Part shown: positions 25,941 through 34,944 of the stretch, in pieces
Layout of the letters: every line of letters begins with the position of its first letter
Position numbering within the stretch: position 1 is the first letter of the stretch
NCBI GenBank assembly: GCA_027045875.1
Contig: JALUAG010000049.1
Location: 84,849 to 148,848 of the forward strand
Origin: Alphaproteobacteria bacterium
GTDB lineage: Bacteria > Pseudomonadota > Alphaproteobacteria > Geminicoccales > Geminicoccaceae
Length of the DNA stretch: 64,000 nt
Reading direction: 5' to 3'
Position numbers and translations under genes: made by a program
The notes under the pieces: generated by a model
Told to the model about the DNA's origin: nothing
Seen by the model: only the letters and a program-made list of their open reading frames with translations
The model's database searches: none

Positions 25941-27469
25941 GCGCGCCGCCGAACCGCCTCGAACTGCGCGGCATCACCAAGCGCTTTCCCGGCGTGCTCG
26001 CCAACGACCGTGTCGATCTCGCGGTGCGCCCCGGCGAGATCCATGCGCTCTTGGGCGAGAACGGCGCCGGCAAGAGCACCCTCGTCAAGATCGTCTACGG
26101 CGTCCTGCAGCCGGACGAGGGCGAGATCCTGTGGGAGGGCAGGCGGGTCGAGATCCGCAGCCCCCATCAGGCGCGGCGCCTCGGCATCGGCATGGTGTTC
26201 CAGCATTTCACGCTGTTCGAGGCCCTGAGCGTGCGCGAGAACATCGCCCTCGGTCTCGAGGAGCGATACGAGCGGGGGGAGCTCGAACGGCGCATCCGCG
26301 AGGTCTCCGAGGGCTACGGCCTGCCGCTCGATCCCGACCGCGACGTCCACACCCTGTCGGTGGGAGAACGCCAGCGCATCGAGATCCTGCGCTGCCTCCT
26401 CCAGAACCCGAGGCTCCTGGTGATGGACGAACCCACCTCGGTACTCACGCCGCAGGAGGTCGACCGCCTGTTCGCGACCCTGCGCCGGCTCGCCGCCGAG
26501 GGCTGTTCCATCCTCTACATCAGCCACAAGCTCGAGGAGGTGAAAGCGCTCTGCGAGCGGGCCACCATCCTGCGCGGCGGCCGTGTGGTGGCGGTCTGCG
26601 ATCCGCGGGTGGAGACCGCGCGCAGCATGGCGGAGACCATGGTCGGCGCCGCCATCCGCGAGCCGGCGCGGCCGGCCGGCCGCCTCAAGCGGGCGCCCCG
26701 GCTCCTGGTCGACCGTCTGTCGCTGGAGCCGGAAGACCCGTTCGGCACCGCCCTTCGGGACATCACCTTCCTCGTCCGCCGCGGCGAGATCTTCGGCATC
26801 GCCGGTGTCGCCGGCAACGGTCAGGACGAGCTCCTCGCCGCCCTCTCGGGGGAGCGCCCGGCGCCGAAACCGGAGATGGTCCGTATCGGCGATGCCCGGG
26901 TCGGCCGTCTGGGTCCCACCGCGCGGCGCCGTCTCGGCCTGTGCGTCATCCCCGAGGAGCGCAACGGTCATGCCGCGGTGCCCGAACTGACGCTCACCGA
27001 GAACGCGCTGCTGTCCGCCCACGGCCGCCTGCAGCTCCTGCGCCTCGGCTTCGTGCGCCGGCGGGCGGTGGCCGCCTTCGCCCGTCGCATCGTCGAGCGG
27101 TTCGACGTGCGCACGCCCGGCATCGAGGTCACCGCGGGCAGTCTCTCCGGCGGCAACCTGCAGAAGTTCGTGGTCGGCCGCGAGATCCTCCAGAACCCGG
27201 AGGTGCTGATCGCCGCCCAGCCCACCTGGGGCGTCGATGCGGGCGCCGCGGTGGCGATCCACGCGGCGCTTCTGGAGCTGGCCGAGCGGGGCACCGCGGT
27301 GCTCGTGATCTCCCAGGATCTCGACGAGCTGCTGGCGCTCACCGATCGCCTCGCCGTCATCCACGCCGGCCGCCTCTCGCGCAGTTTCGAGACGCGGGAT
27401 GTGGAGATCGCACGGATCGGCATGCTGATGGCGGGAGTGGAAGAACCGGCGCCGGCGGAGGCGAGCTGA
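25937..27469 (+). CDS. ABC transporter ATPase, BMP-type purine/nucleoside importer
   Basis: A 510-residue protein with two ABC domains in tandem, as in sugar and BMP-type nucleoside importers. Domain 1 has Walker A GENGAGKST, the Q-loop VFQHFTLFEALSV, an LSVGERQRIEILR signature and Walker B LLVMDEPTSVLTP. Domain 2 has a degenerate Walker A (GVAGNGQDELLAAL), an intact LSGGNLQKFVVGRE signature and IAAQPTWGVD lacking the catalytic Glu, which is normal for the family. It powers uptake through the two permeases encoded just downstream. Placement directly behind xdhABC points to purine bases or nucleosides as cargo. The order ATPase-permease-permease-binding protein is the standard one. Confidence 0.93.
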   Translation: MSAPPNRLELRGITKRFPGVLANDRVDLAVRPGEIHALLGENGAGKSTLVKIVYGVLQPDEGEILWEGRRVEIRSPHQARRLGIGMVFQHFTLFEALSVRENIALGLEERYERGELERRIREVSEGYGLPLDPDRDVHTLSVGERQRIEILRCLLQNPRLLVMDEPTSVLTPQEVDRLFATLRRLAAEGCSILYISHKLEEVKALCERATILRGGRVVAVCDPRVETARSMAETMVGAAIREPARPAGRLKRAPRLLVDRLSLEPEDPFGTALRDITFLVRRGEIFGIAGVAGNGQDELLAALSGERPAPKPEMVRIGDARVGRLGPTARRRLGLCVIPEERNGHAAVPELTLTENALLSAHGRLQLLRLGFVRRRAVAAFARRIVERFDVRTPGIEVTAGSLSGGNLQKFVVGREILQNPEVLIAAQPTWGVDAGAAVAIHAALLELAERGTAVLVISQDLDELLALTDRLAVIHAGRLSRSFETRDVEIARIGMLMAGVEEPAPAEAS

Positions 27470-27473
27470 GCAC

Positions 27474-28553
27474 ATGCTGAGGATCGAGGCCCGTCCCGAA
27501 CCGTCCCGGCGGATGCTCCTCGCGACGCCGTTCCTGGCGGTGCTGCTGACCGTCGTCAGCGGTGCGCTGCTCTTCGCCCTGCTCGGCCGCGACCCGCTCG
27601 TGAGCCTGCACGCCTTCTTCGTCACCCCGGTCTCCAGCCTCTACGGGCTCGGCGAGCTCGGTCTCAAGGCCACGCCCCTGATCCTGATCGGGATCGGGCT
27701 CGCCGCCGGCTTCCGCGCCAACGTCTGGAACATCGGTGCCGAGGGGCAGCTCGTTCTCGGGGCCGTCTGCGGCGGCGGCGTGGCGCTCTGGTTCTGGGAG
27801 GTGGACGCGCCCTGGGTGTTCCCGCTGATGGTGGTGGCGGCGGTGGCCGGCGGCATGGCCTGGGCGGCGATCCCGGCCTTCCTCAAGACCCGGCTCGAGG
27901 TCAACGAGATCCTGGTCAGCCTGATGCTGACCTATGTCGCGGTGCTGCTGCTGTCGGCCCTCGTCTACGGGCCCTGGAAGGATCCCGAGGGCTTCAACTT
28001 CCCCCAGTCGCGGATGTTCGGGGAGGCCGCACTGATGCCGCCCGTGGTGGAGGGGACGCGCCTGCACGCCGGCATCCTCGTGGCCCTCGCGGTGGCGCTC
28101 GCCGCCTGGCTGTGGCAGGCCCGTACCCTTTCGGGCTTCACCCTCAAGGTGGTGGGCCTCGCTCCCGCCGCCGCCCGCTTCGCCGGTTTCGAGCGGCGGC
28201 GCACCGTCTGGCTCACGCTCCTGCTGGGCGGCGGGCTCGCCGGGCTCGCCGGGCTGTTCGAGGTCGCCGGTCCGATCGGCCAGCTCGTGCCCCAGGTCTC
28301 GCCCGGCTACGGCTTCACCGCCATCATCGTGGCCTTCCTCGGGCGGCTCCATCCCGTGGGCGTCGTCCTCGCGGCCCTCCTGGTGGCGCTCTCCTACATC
28401 GGTGGCGAGACGGCGCAGATCGAGGCCGGACTGCCGCAGGCGGTGACCGGCGTGTTCCAGGGGATGCTGCTGTTCTTCCTGCTGGCCACCGACTTCCTGA
28501 TCCGCTACCGGCTGCGTCCGGTGGCACGACGACGGGGTGCGGAAGGCAGGTGA
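27474..28553 (+). CDS. ABC transporter permease 1, BMP-type
   Basis: A 359-residue inner-membrane permease of the branched-chain/ribose-type fold (YufP-like). It has about nine hydrophobic segments, starting with LLATPFLAVLLTVVSGALLFALL, quoted here only by its core LAVLLTVVSGALLF. The family motif is FRANVWNIGAEGQLVLGAV at about residue 80, which includes the conserved NIGAEGQ loop facing the ATPase. Later segments include VNEILVSLMLTYVAVLLL and GFTAIIVAFLGRLHP. Four bases separate it from the ATPase stop. It pairs with the permease encoded next to form the channel. Confidence 0.93.
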   Translation: MLRIEARPEPSRRMLLATPFLAVLLTVVSGALLFALLGRDPLVSLHAFFVTPVSSLYGLGELGLKATPLILIGIGLAAGFRANVWNIGAEGQLVLGAVCGGGVALWFWEVDAPWVFPLMVVAAVAGGMAWAAIPAFLKTRLEVNEILVSLMLTYVAVLLLSALVYGPWKDPEGFNFPQSRMFGEAALMPPVVEGTRLHAGILVALAVALAAWLWQARTLSGFTLKVVGLAPAAARFAGFERRRTVWLTLLLGGGLAGLAGLFEVAGPIGQLVPQVSPGYGFTAIIVAFLGRLHPVGVVLAALLVALSYIGGETAQIEAGLPQAVTGVFQGMLLFFLLATDFLIRYRLRPVARRRGAEGR

Positions 28554-28555
28554 GC

Positions 28556-29479
28556 ATGGATCCGATCGTCGCCACCACCGTGAGCGTGATCAGTGCGGCA
28601 ACGCCGCTCCTCCTGGCGGCCAACGGCGAGCTCGTCGCCGAGAAGGCGGGCGTACTCAATCTCGGGGTCGAGGGGATGATGCTGGTGGGTGCGGTGAGCG
28701 GCTTCGCCGTGACGCTTATCACCGGCAGCGCCACCCTCGGCATCCTCGCCGCCGCCTCGGCCGGGGCCCTGCTGGCGCTCCTCTTCGGTCTCCTCACCCT
28801 CGGCCTGATGGCCAATCAGGTGGCCACCGGGCTCGCCCTCACCATCTTCGGCGTCGGCGTCTCCTCGCTGGTCGGAGCGGGCTTCGTCGGCACCCCGGTG
28901 GAGCGGCTCCCCCGGCTCGACATCCCGGGCCTGAGCGATCTCCCGGTTCTCGGCCCGCTGCTCTTCGGCCACGACGCCCTCGTCTATCTGTCGGTGGCGA
29001 TGGTGGCCCTCACCGCCTGGTTCCTCGGCCGCACCCGCGCCGGCATGATCCTCAGAGCCTGCGGCGAGAACGACGAAGCGGCGCACGCCCTGGGCTATCC
29101 GGTGATCGCGGTGCGCTTCGCGGCGGTGCTGTTCGGCGGCGTGATGAGCGGGCTCGCCGGCGCCTTCCTCTCGCTTTCCTACACGCCCATGTGGGTGGAG
29201 GCGATGACCGCCGGGCGTGGCTGGATCGCCCTCGCCCTCGTGGTGTTCGCCGCCTGGCGGCCGTGGCGCCTGCTGATCGGCGCCTATCTTTTCGGCGGCG
29301 TCACCATCCTCCAGCTCCACGCCCAGGGGCTCGGGCTGTTCGCCGTCCCCTCGCAGGTCTTGTCGATGCTGCCCTATCTCGCCACCATCCTGGTCCTGAC
29401 GCTGATCGCCGCGGGATCCGGGCGTCGCCGGCTGGACGCGCCGGCCTGCCTGGGCAGACCCTTCCGTCCGCCGGCCTGA
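28556..29479 (+). CDS. ABC transporter permease 2, BMP-type
   Basis: A 307-residue inner-membrane permease (YufQ-like), the second channel subunit. It begins close to [20 protein letters not shown], then the family motif [20 protein letters not shown] at about residues 27-46, and has about eight transmembrane helices. [17 protein letters not shown] near residue 165 is the conserved cytoplasmic loop that meets the ATPase, and [19 protein letters not shown] lies near 220. The start ATG 28556 is two bases after the previous stop, preceded by GGCAGGTGAGC. The C-terminal tail ([15 protein letters not shown]) is unusually long and basic. Confidence 0.93.
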   Translation: MDPIVATTVSVISAATPLLLAANGELVAEKAGVLNLGVEGMMLVGAVSGFAVTLITGSATLGILAAASAGALLALLFGLLTLGLMANQVATGLALTIFGVGVSSLVGAGFVGTPVERLPRLDIPGLSDLPVLGPLLFGHDALVYLSVAMVALTAWFLGRTRAGMILRACGENDEAAHALGYPVIAVRFAAVLFGGVMSGLAGAFLSLSYTPMWVEAMTAGRGWIALALVVFAAWRPWRLLIGAYLFGGVTILQLHAQGLGLFAVPSQVLSMLPYLATILVLTLIAAGSGRRRLDAPACLGRPFRPPA

Positions 29480-29523
29480 ACCGTGCGAGGATTTCCGATC
29501 GTCCCCAAGCAAGGAGGAAGCCG

Positions 29524-30603
29524 ATGACACTCAAGACGACGCGCCGTACGCTGCTGGCGGGCGCTGCCGCGACCGGTGCCCTGGCGCTGCCCGGGAGCCG
29601 GCTGCTGGCGACCGAGCAGGTCAAGGCCGGCTGGGTCTACGTCGGGCCCATCGGCGATCACGGCTGGACCTACACCCACGACCAGGGACGGCTCGACGTC
29701 GAGAAGGCGCTCGGCGACAAGGTGGTGACGACCTACGTGGAGAACGTCGCCGAGGGGCCGGATGCCGAGCGGGTGATCCGCCAGCTCGCGGCCAGCGGCA
29801 ACGACATCATCTTCGCCACCTCCTTCGGCTTCATGAACCCGGTGATCCGGGTCGCCAAGCAGTTCCCGAAGGTCAAGTTCGAGCATGCCACCGGCTACAA
29901 GACGGCGCCCAACGTGGCGGTCTACAACGCCCGCTTCCACGAGGGCCGGACGGTGATCGGGACCATCGCCGGCCGGCTGTCCAAGTCGGGGATCGTGGGC
30001 TACATCGCCTCCTTCCCGATCCCCGAGGTGGTGATGGGCATCAACGCCTTCACCCTCGCCATGCGCAAGCGGCGTCCCGACGCCCAGATCAAGGTGGTGT
30101 GGGTCAACAGCTGGTACGACCCGGGCAAGGAGGCGGACGCCGCCAAGGCCCTGATCGACCAGGGAGCCGACATCATCACCCAGCACACCGACAGTCCGGC
30201 GCCGCTGCAGGTGGCGGAGGAACGCGGCGTCTCCGGTTTCGGCCAGGCCTCGGACATGCGCAAGTTCGCGCCCAACGCCCAGCTCACCGCCATCGTCGAC
30301 CACTGGGGTCCCTACTACGTCGAGCGGGTCAAGGCGGTGCTCGAGGGCACCTGGAAGAGCCACATCATCTGGCACGGACTCAAGGAGGGCATGGTGCAGA
30401 TCGCGCCCTACGGCCCGCGGGTGCCGGAGGAGGTCCGCGCCGAGGCGGATGCCGTCAAGCAGGGGATCATCGACGGCACGCTCCACCCCTTCGCCGGCCC
30501 CATCAGGGATCAGGCGGGCGAGCTGCGGGTTCCCGAAGGACAGAGCCTGTCCGACGAGGAACTCCTCAAGATGGACTGGTACGTCGAAGGCGTGCAGGCC
30601 TGA
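29524..30603 (+). CDS. BMP family ABC transporter substrate-binding protein
   Basis: A 359-residue periplasmic binding protein that delivers purine nucleosides or bases to the importer. The N-terminus TTRRTLLAGAAATGALALPG carries a twin-arginine pair and a short hydrophobic segment, suggesting Tat export, although the motif is imperfect. The mature protein begins with VKAGWVYVGPIGDHGWTYTHD and contains IIFATSFGFMNPVIRVAKQFP, NARFHEGRTVIGTIAGRLSK and GADIITQHTDSPAPLQVA, given here as short landmarks of the PnrA/BMP fold. AAGGAGG precedes ATG 29524. It is the last gene of the purine operon; the next gene converges from the other strand. Confidence 0.93.
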   Translation: MTLKTTRRTLLAGAAATGALALPGSRLLATEQVKAGWVYVGPIGDHGWTYTHDQGRLDVEKALGDKVVTTYVENVAEGPDAERVIRQLAASGNDIIFATSFGFMNPVIRVAKQFPKVKFEHATGYKTAPNVAVYNARFHEGRTVIGTIAGRLSKSGIVGYIASFPIPEVVMGINAFTLAMRKRRPDAQIKVVWVNSWYDPGKEADAAKALIDQGADIITQHTDSPAPLQVAEERGVSGFGQASDMRKFAPNAQLTAIVDHWGPYYVERVKAVLEGTWKSHIIWHGLKEGMVQIAPYGPRVPEEVRAEADAVKQGIIDGTLHPFAGPIRDQAGELRVPEGQSLSDEELLKMDWYVEGVQA

Positions 30604-30655
30604 ACCCCCGGGGGACGGGCGGCGACGGCCCGTCCCCCCGCACCGGCCGGGGGCG

Positions 30656-31303
30656 CTATCCGGTCCGCGATACCCGCAACGCCTCCGGCGGTTCCACCCC
30701 GTCGGGATTGCGCGGATCCGGCACCGGCGTCCCGATCACCTCGCGCACCGGCAGCACCCCGGCCCAGATCGGCAGCGCGTAGTCGGCCTCCTCGTCGACC
30801 GGCGGTCCGGTGCGGATCTTGGCCGAGGCCTCCTCGATCGGCAGGCGGAGCACGGCGGTCGCCTTCAGCTCCTGCTCGGTCATCGGCCGCAGGGTCGGCC
30901 ACCTTCCCGGCAGCAGACGGTCGAAGAAGGTCTCGAGATGGCGCAGCTTCCGGCCCGGATCCTCGATCCGCCGCGCCCGTCCGTAGATCATCACCGAGCG
31001 GTAGTTGACCGAATGATGGAAGGCCGAGCGGGCGAGCACGTAGCCGTCGAGCAGGGTGACGGCGAGACAGACCTCGGCGCCGTCCTGGGCCCGCAGCGCG
31101 CGGCTCGCCGAGGAGCCGTGCCAGTAGACGTGATCGCCCTCCCGCCACTGCAGCGTCGGCAGAACGGCCGGTGTTCCGTCGCGCAGATAGGCGATGTGGC
31201 AGACCGGCTGCGCGTCGAGAGCGGCGTCGATCGTTTCGCGGTCGTGGCGCCCCCGTGCGTGGGCGCGGCGCAGGCGCGTGCGCGGGCTCGGCGGTCGGCT
31301 CAT
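30656..31303 (-). CDS. pyridoxamine 5'-phosphate oxidase-fold (FMN-binding split-barrel) protein
   Basis: A 215-residue protein of the split-barrel flavin-binding family. Typical segments are AQPVCHIAYLRDGTPAVLPTL, here as CHIAYLRDGTPAVLP, VYWHGSSASRALRA, GAEVCLAVTLLDGYVLARSAFHHSVNYRS, here as DGYVLARSAFHHSVNYRS, and VMIYGRARRI. These are shared with the NimA/PNPOx-like group, which binds FMN or F420 and reduces small molecules, rather than with true PdxH. ATG 31303 follows GGGAGCAGGAGG. The gene is convergent with the binding-protein gene and divergent from xsc, from which it is separated by 389 bases. No specific substrate can be given. Confidence 0.85.
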   Translation of the reverse strand: MSRPPSPRTRLRRAHARGRHDRETIDAALDAQPVCHIAYLRDGTPAVLPTLQWREGDHVYWHGSSASRALRAQDGAEVCLAVTLLDGYVLARSAFHHSVNYRSVMIYGRARRIEDPGRKLRHLETFFDRLLPGRWPTLRPMTEQELKATAVLRLPIEEASAKIRTGPPVDEEADYALPIWAGVLPVREVIGTPVPDPRNPDGVEPPEALRVSRTG

Positions 31304-31692
31304 CCTCCTGCTCCCTTGTGAGGCGGACAGGAAAGCCCGAAACGGGCCCGAGGTCACGATCCGTTTTCGGGCCCGTCGCCCGCCTCCGGGGGCCGGACAT
31401 GCGCCCGTTCCCACCCGTCGAACGGGGCGACGGCGAGATCCGCGTCGACTGCAAGGCGGGCGAACGTTCCATCAGCAGATGGCGGCGAGCGAAGCCGGCC
31501 GCGCCGACGGATGCCGATCGGAGGCTTGCGAATCGCCGGCCGTTGCCCCATGCCCGACTCGGTCCGCGGGGCGGGACCGCATCGACCGCCGGGACCGCGC
31601 GTGGGACGCGGGTTTCAGCCGGTGGCGTCGCGGCGGAGAGGCGGCCACCGGCGGGGCTCGCGGGACGCGAACGGAGAGGGGAGAGCATCGCA
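31304..31692. other. divergent intergenic region between the split-barrel gene and xsc
   Basis: About 390 bases that must contain the promoters of both genes. The only structure I find is an imperfect inverted repeat at 31335-31372. The downstream half (31400-31690) is GC-rich with no coding frame I trust; the frame upstream of the xsc start is open by chance. Confidence 0.5.
31335..31372. promoter_or_regulatory. imperfect inverted repeat, candidate operator upstream of xsc
   Basis: GCCCGAAACGG (31335-31345) and CCGTTTTCGGGC (31361-31372) pair with a single extra base, with 15 bases between the arms. It lies between divergent genes, as operators of regulators of organosulfonate genes often do. 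No regulator gene is nearby; a hairpin role is the alternative. Confidence 0.35.
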
Positions 31693-33468
31693 ATGAGAAT
31701 GACCACCGAAGAGGCCTTCGTGAAGGTGCTGCAGCTTCACGGCATCGACCAGGCCTTCGGCATCATCGGTTCGGCCTTCATGCCGATCTCGGACCTGTTC
31801 CCGAAGGCGGGCATCACCTTCTGGGACGTGGCCCACGAGTGCAACGCCGGCTACATGGCCGACGGCTACACCCGGGTCACCGGCCGCATGGCCATGTGCA
31901 TCGGCCAGAACGGCCCCGGCATCACCAACTTCCTGACCTCGGTCAAGACCGCCTACTGGAACCACACGCCGATGCTGCTGGTGACGCCCCAGGCGGCCAA
32001 CCGCACCATCGGGCTCGGCGGCTTCCAGGAGATGGAGCAGATGTCGGCCTTCCGTGATGCCGTCTGCTACCAGGAGGAGGTGCGGGATCCCGCGCGCATC
32101 GCCGAGGTGCTGAACCGCGTCATCACCCGCGCCTGGCGGGGCATGGCGCCGGCCCAGATCAACGTGCCGCGGGACTACTGGACGCAGGTGATCGACATCG
32201 AGCTGCCCCAGCTCCTGCCCATCGAACGGCCGGCCGGCGGCGAGGCGGCCATCGCGGAGGCGGCGCGGCTCCTCTCCGAGGCCCGCTTTCCGGTGATCCT
32301 GAACGGGGCCGGGGTGGTGCTGGGTGATGCCATCGAGGCCTCGATGGCCCTCGCCGAGCGTCTCGACGCGCCGGTCTGCTGCGGCTACCAGCACAACGAC
32401 GCCTTCCCCGGCTCCCATCCGCTGTCGGTGGGGCCGCTCGGCTACAACGGCTCCAAGGCGGCGATGCAGCTCATCGCCAGGGCGGACGTGGTGCTGGCGC
32501 TCGGTACCCGCCTCAATCCCTTCTCCACCCTGCCCTGCTACGGCATCGACTACTGGCCGAAGGACGCCAGGGTCATCCAGGTGGATCTCAACCCGGACCG
32601 GATCGGCCTCACCAAGCGGATCACCGTCGGCATCTGCGGCGATGCGAAGAGGGTGGCGGAGCGCATCCTCGCACGGCTGTCCCCCACCGCCGGGGACGTG
32701 GACCGCGAGGAGCGCCGGGCGCTCGTCCACCGGACCAAATCCGCCTGGCTGCAGGAGCTCAGCTCGATGGACCACGAGGCGGACGATCCCGGCACCGACT
32801 GGAATGCCCGCGCCCGCGCCGCCCATCCGGATCGCATGTCGCCGCGTCAGGCCTGGCGGGCGATCCAGGGCGCGCTGCCGGAGGATGCCATCATCTCCAT
32901 GGACATCGGCAACAACTGTGCCATCGGCAACGCCTATCCGACCTTCGAGGCGGGTCGGAAATATCTCTCGCCGGGGCTGTTCGGCCCCTGCGGCTACGGA
33001 TTTCCGGCCATCATCGGGGCCAAGATCGGACGCCCCGGGGTGCCGGTGGTGGGCTTCGCCGGCGACGGTGCCTTCGGCATCTCGATGAACGAGATGACGG
33101 CCATCCACCGCGAGGGCTGGCCGGCAATCACCATGGTGGTCTTCCGCAACCATCAGTGGGGGGCGGAGAAGCGCAACACGACGCTCTGGTACGACGACAA
33201 TTTCGTCGGCACGGAGCTCGATCCCGAGCTCTCCTACGCCCGCATCGCCGAGGCCTGCGGCTTCCGGGGCGTGGTCGCGCGCACCCCGGAGGAACTGGCG
33301 GCGGCGATCCGCGAGGGCTGCGAGGCGCAGAAGAGCGGCACCACCACCTTCGTCGAAGCGATCCTCAACCAGGAGCTGGGCGAGCCCTTCCGCCGCGACG
33401 CCATGAAGAAGCCGGTGGTGGTGGCCGGCATCCGCCGCGAGGACATGCGCCGCGAGCAGCTCGGTTGA
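31693..33468 (+). CDS. xsc: sulfoacetaldehyde acetyltransferase
   Basis: Thiamine-diphosphate enzyme that converts sulfoacetaldehyde and phosphate to acetyl phosphate and sulfite, the desulfonation step of taurine and isethionate breakdown. The 591-residue length is that of Xsc. The N-terminal domain has QLHGIDQAFGIIGSAFMPIS with the Xsc-type GSAFMPISDLFP and then WDVAHECNAGYMADGY with the catalytic Glu; the C-terminal ThDP motif is GDGAFGISMNEMTAIHREGWP ending in the metal-binding Asn region. ATG 31693 is preceded by GGGGAGAGC. A phosphate acetyltransferase gene, which often accompanies xsc, is not adjacent, nor are taurine transport or dehydrogenase genes, so it acts with enzymes encoded elsewhere. 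Confidence 0.9.
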   Translation: MRMTTEEAFVKVLQLHGIDQAFGIIGSAFMPISDLFPKAGITFWDVAHECNAGYMADGYTRVTGRMAMCIGQNGPGITNFLTSVKTAYWNHTPMLLVTPQAANRTIGLGGFQEMEQMSAFRDAVCYQEEVRDPARIAEVLNRVITRAWRGMAPAQINVPRDYWTQVIDIELPQLLPIERPAGGEAAIAEAARLLSEARFPVILNGAGVVLGDAIEASMALAERLDAPVCCGYQHNDAFPGSHPLSVGPLGYNGSKAAMQLIARADVVLALGTRLNPFSTLPCYGIDYWPKDARVIQVDLNPDRIGLTKRITVGICGDAKRVAERILARLSPTAGDVDREERRALVHRTKSAWLQELSSMDHEADDPGTDWNARARAAHPDRMSPRQAWRAIQGALPEDAIISMDIGNNCAIGNAYPTFEAGRKYLSPGLFGPCGYGFPAIIGAKIGRPGVPVVGFAGDGAFGISMNEMTAIHREGWPAITMVVFRNHQWGAEKRNTTLWYDDNFVGTELDPELSYARIAEACGFRGVVARTPEELAAAIREGCEAQKSGTTTFVEAILNQELGEPFRRDAMKKPVVVAGIRREDMRREQLG

Positions 33469-33806
33469 GCCGCACGGCGCGGCGCCCGCCAGCCCCGGGC
33501 GCCGCCACTCGCTCCGCGGATCCCGCGGTTCCCACACTCGCGAGAGCCGCGCCCCCGGGCGCGGGCGGACCATCACGTCCCCGCGCCGGAGAGCGATGCG
33601 CGGAAGTGACAGGCGGCTCGGGAGCGGCCGTGTCGGCTCGCGTACGGCGCTGGCGAAGCCGGGAGGAATCGAACCTTCGGTCCGCTTCCGTGGTGATCTG
33701 CGCTCCGAACCGCTGCCACCCGCTCACGCTCTCGAGCTCTACCGAGATGGGTGCCGAGGGACGCGGGCGGCCACCGGACTCGGCCGAGGCTGGCCTCTCT
33801 CCTCTG
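33469..33806. other. intergenic stretch at the left edge of the accessory island
   Basis: About 340 bases between xsc and the last gene of the island operon. It contains the tRNA-3'-end-like sequence at 33648-33676. GC-rich, chromosome-like sequence continues to about 33640 and gives way to less GC-rich sequence near 33800. No gene is supported here. Confidence 0.55.
33648..33676 (-). repeat. imperfect copy of the tRNA-Thr 3' end (candidate attachment site)
   Basis: Matches 49246-49274 at 25 of 29 bases in the same orientation. The identical core GAGGAATCGAACCT-type segment is the T-arm and the mismatches fall in the acceptor stem. No complete tRNA can be folded here: no 5' acceptor strand pairing with it is present. 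The partner copy is the 3' part of an intact tRNA-Thr gene, and the island lies between them. This is what an integration event at a tRNA leaves behind, but the T-arm is conserved in all tRNAs, so descent from another tRNA remains possible. Confidence 0.5.
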
Positions 33807-34916
33807 CTACGCGCCCCGAAGCATGATCAAGGGCGTCCACGCCTGTGTTCGCAGGAGCAGCTCGAGATCGGCGATTTCGCGATCGACGACTTCCTTCTGC
33901 GCCTCGCTCTCGACCACGAGCTCCTTCTGGGCATAGGCGACCTTGCGGATCGGATCGCCGATCCTACGGCTCCTGGCTTCGACAGCCGGAAGCTCCACGG
34001 TCGACGCCACGGCGTTGGGCCGCGTACGCGAGAGATATTCGGACGACACGAAACCTTCACGTCCGCGATAACGCACCTTCGTCCATCCTGCCCGGCGTCC
34101 CAGGACCTCGACTTCGCCGCCCGGTGGCACCATCCCAAGGATCCGGTGCTGCGTTCCCGGGCCGGCACGCAGTCGTACGCTGGTCGTGGCGTAGGCGACC
34201 TCGCCCGAAGACCGGAAATCCGCGCTCGTGACCTGACCGCCCCTCACAGTCGGTTGGTAGTTTTCCCACTCGGCGGCAACCGCATCGAGCTGCCCCGGCT
34301 CGGTGACCGAAGCATAAGCACCCATGTAGATGCGAGTCTGCTGCTCGGTCAATCCGGTTACATCGGCAACGAGCCGACTGTCTTCGGCGACCCAACGGCG
34401 AATCTTCTCCAGACGTGCACGTGCGGACGATCGGCTCAGCTCCTGCGCCGTTACAAGCTGCTTCAAGGAGCGGATCTGTCGCACACGACACGCATTGAGC
34501 TTTTCGAGGCTTACCCGCATGCGCTCGATTTCGGTGGCGGTCGCCGAGCTGTCACCCTCGACTGCAGCCCTGAGTCCTTCCTTCGTATTTGCCCGGCTCC
34601 GAAGTTCCGATAGATATCCCAAGAGAGCTCCTCCTGCTGCACCGACAATGACCGAAGCAAGGACTTTTTCGAGTGCATTCCGATTGCCGGTGATGGCGAT
34701 TACCGAGCCGATGATCAGTCCAGTGAAAGCGCCTCTGACGGCCCAATTCCGGATCTTGTCGTTCCAGGTATTGGCCCCTTGCTCGAAGGGCTGACGGTAC
34801 CGCGCGCATTCGTCAGCGATGTCCCTCTTCGGGACCGACACGCATGAAGCGAGCACGCTGAGAACCAGCAGTGAAGCTGCACAGCGTCTCGGAAGCGCAG
34901 GAAAATCGAGCGTCAT
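33807..34916 (-). CDS. SH3-domain lipoprotein, TagQ-like position
   Basis: A 369-residue lipoprotein, last gene of the 15-gene island operon. The signal peptide ends in the lipobox LASC at about residue 24. A glycine-rich hydrophobic hairpin follows (FTGLIIGSVIAITG and VLASVIVGAAGGALLGYL, residues about 68-105), as in glycine-zipper proteins that insert in the outer membrane. Next are a helical part and a bacterial SH3 domain (TTSVRLRAGPGTQHRILGMV to GFVSSEYLSR, about residues 245-300), a fold that binds peptidoglycan or protein peptides. In type VI loci TagQ is the outer-membrane lipoprotein encoded beside TagR; this gene has that position and localisation, but I cannot confirm homology. Confidence 0.82.
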   Translation of the reverse strand: MTLDFPALPRRCAASLLVLSVLASCVSVPKRDIADECARYRQPFEQGANTWNDKIRNWAVRGAFTGLIIGSVIAITGNRNALEKVLASVIVGAAGGALLGYLSELRSRANTKEGLRAAVEGDSSATATEIERMRVSLEKLNACRVRQIRSLKQLVTAQELSRSSARARLEKIRRWVAEDSRLVADVTGLTEQQTRIYMGAYASVTEPGQLDAVAAEWENYQPTVRGGQVTSADFRSSGEVAYATTSVRLRAGPGTQHRILGMVPPGGEVEVLGRRAGWTKVRYRGREGFVSSEYLSRTRPNAVASTVELPAVEARSRRIGDPIRKVAYAQKELVVESEAQKEVVDREIADLELLLRTQAWTPLIMLRGA

Positions 34917-34944
34917 AACCGTTCCCTCCCAGGCGAGCCATGCC

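Noticed and set aside
18362..30603. Calling the threonine-dehydratase-like gene EutB and the region an ectoine catabolic cluster
   Set aside because: None of the other ectoine degradation genes (DoeA, DoeB, EutC-like cyclodeaminase) is present.
33640..33760. A complete tRNA gene at the left border
   Set aside because: The T-arm and CCA end are recognisable and a CTCTACCGA D-arm-like run occurs near 33738, but no anticodon arm forms and no 5' acceptor strand pairs with the 3' end.
33640..33760. Selenocysteine tRNA (because of the long spacing)
   Set aside because: No UCA anticodon arm and no long variable arm can be drawn.
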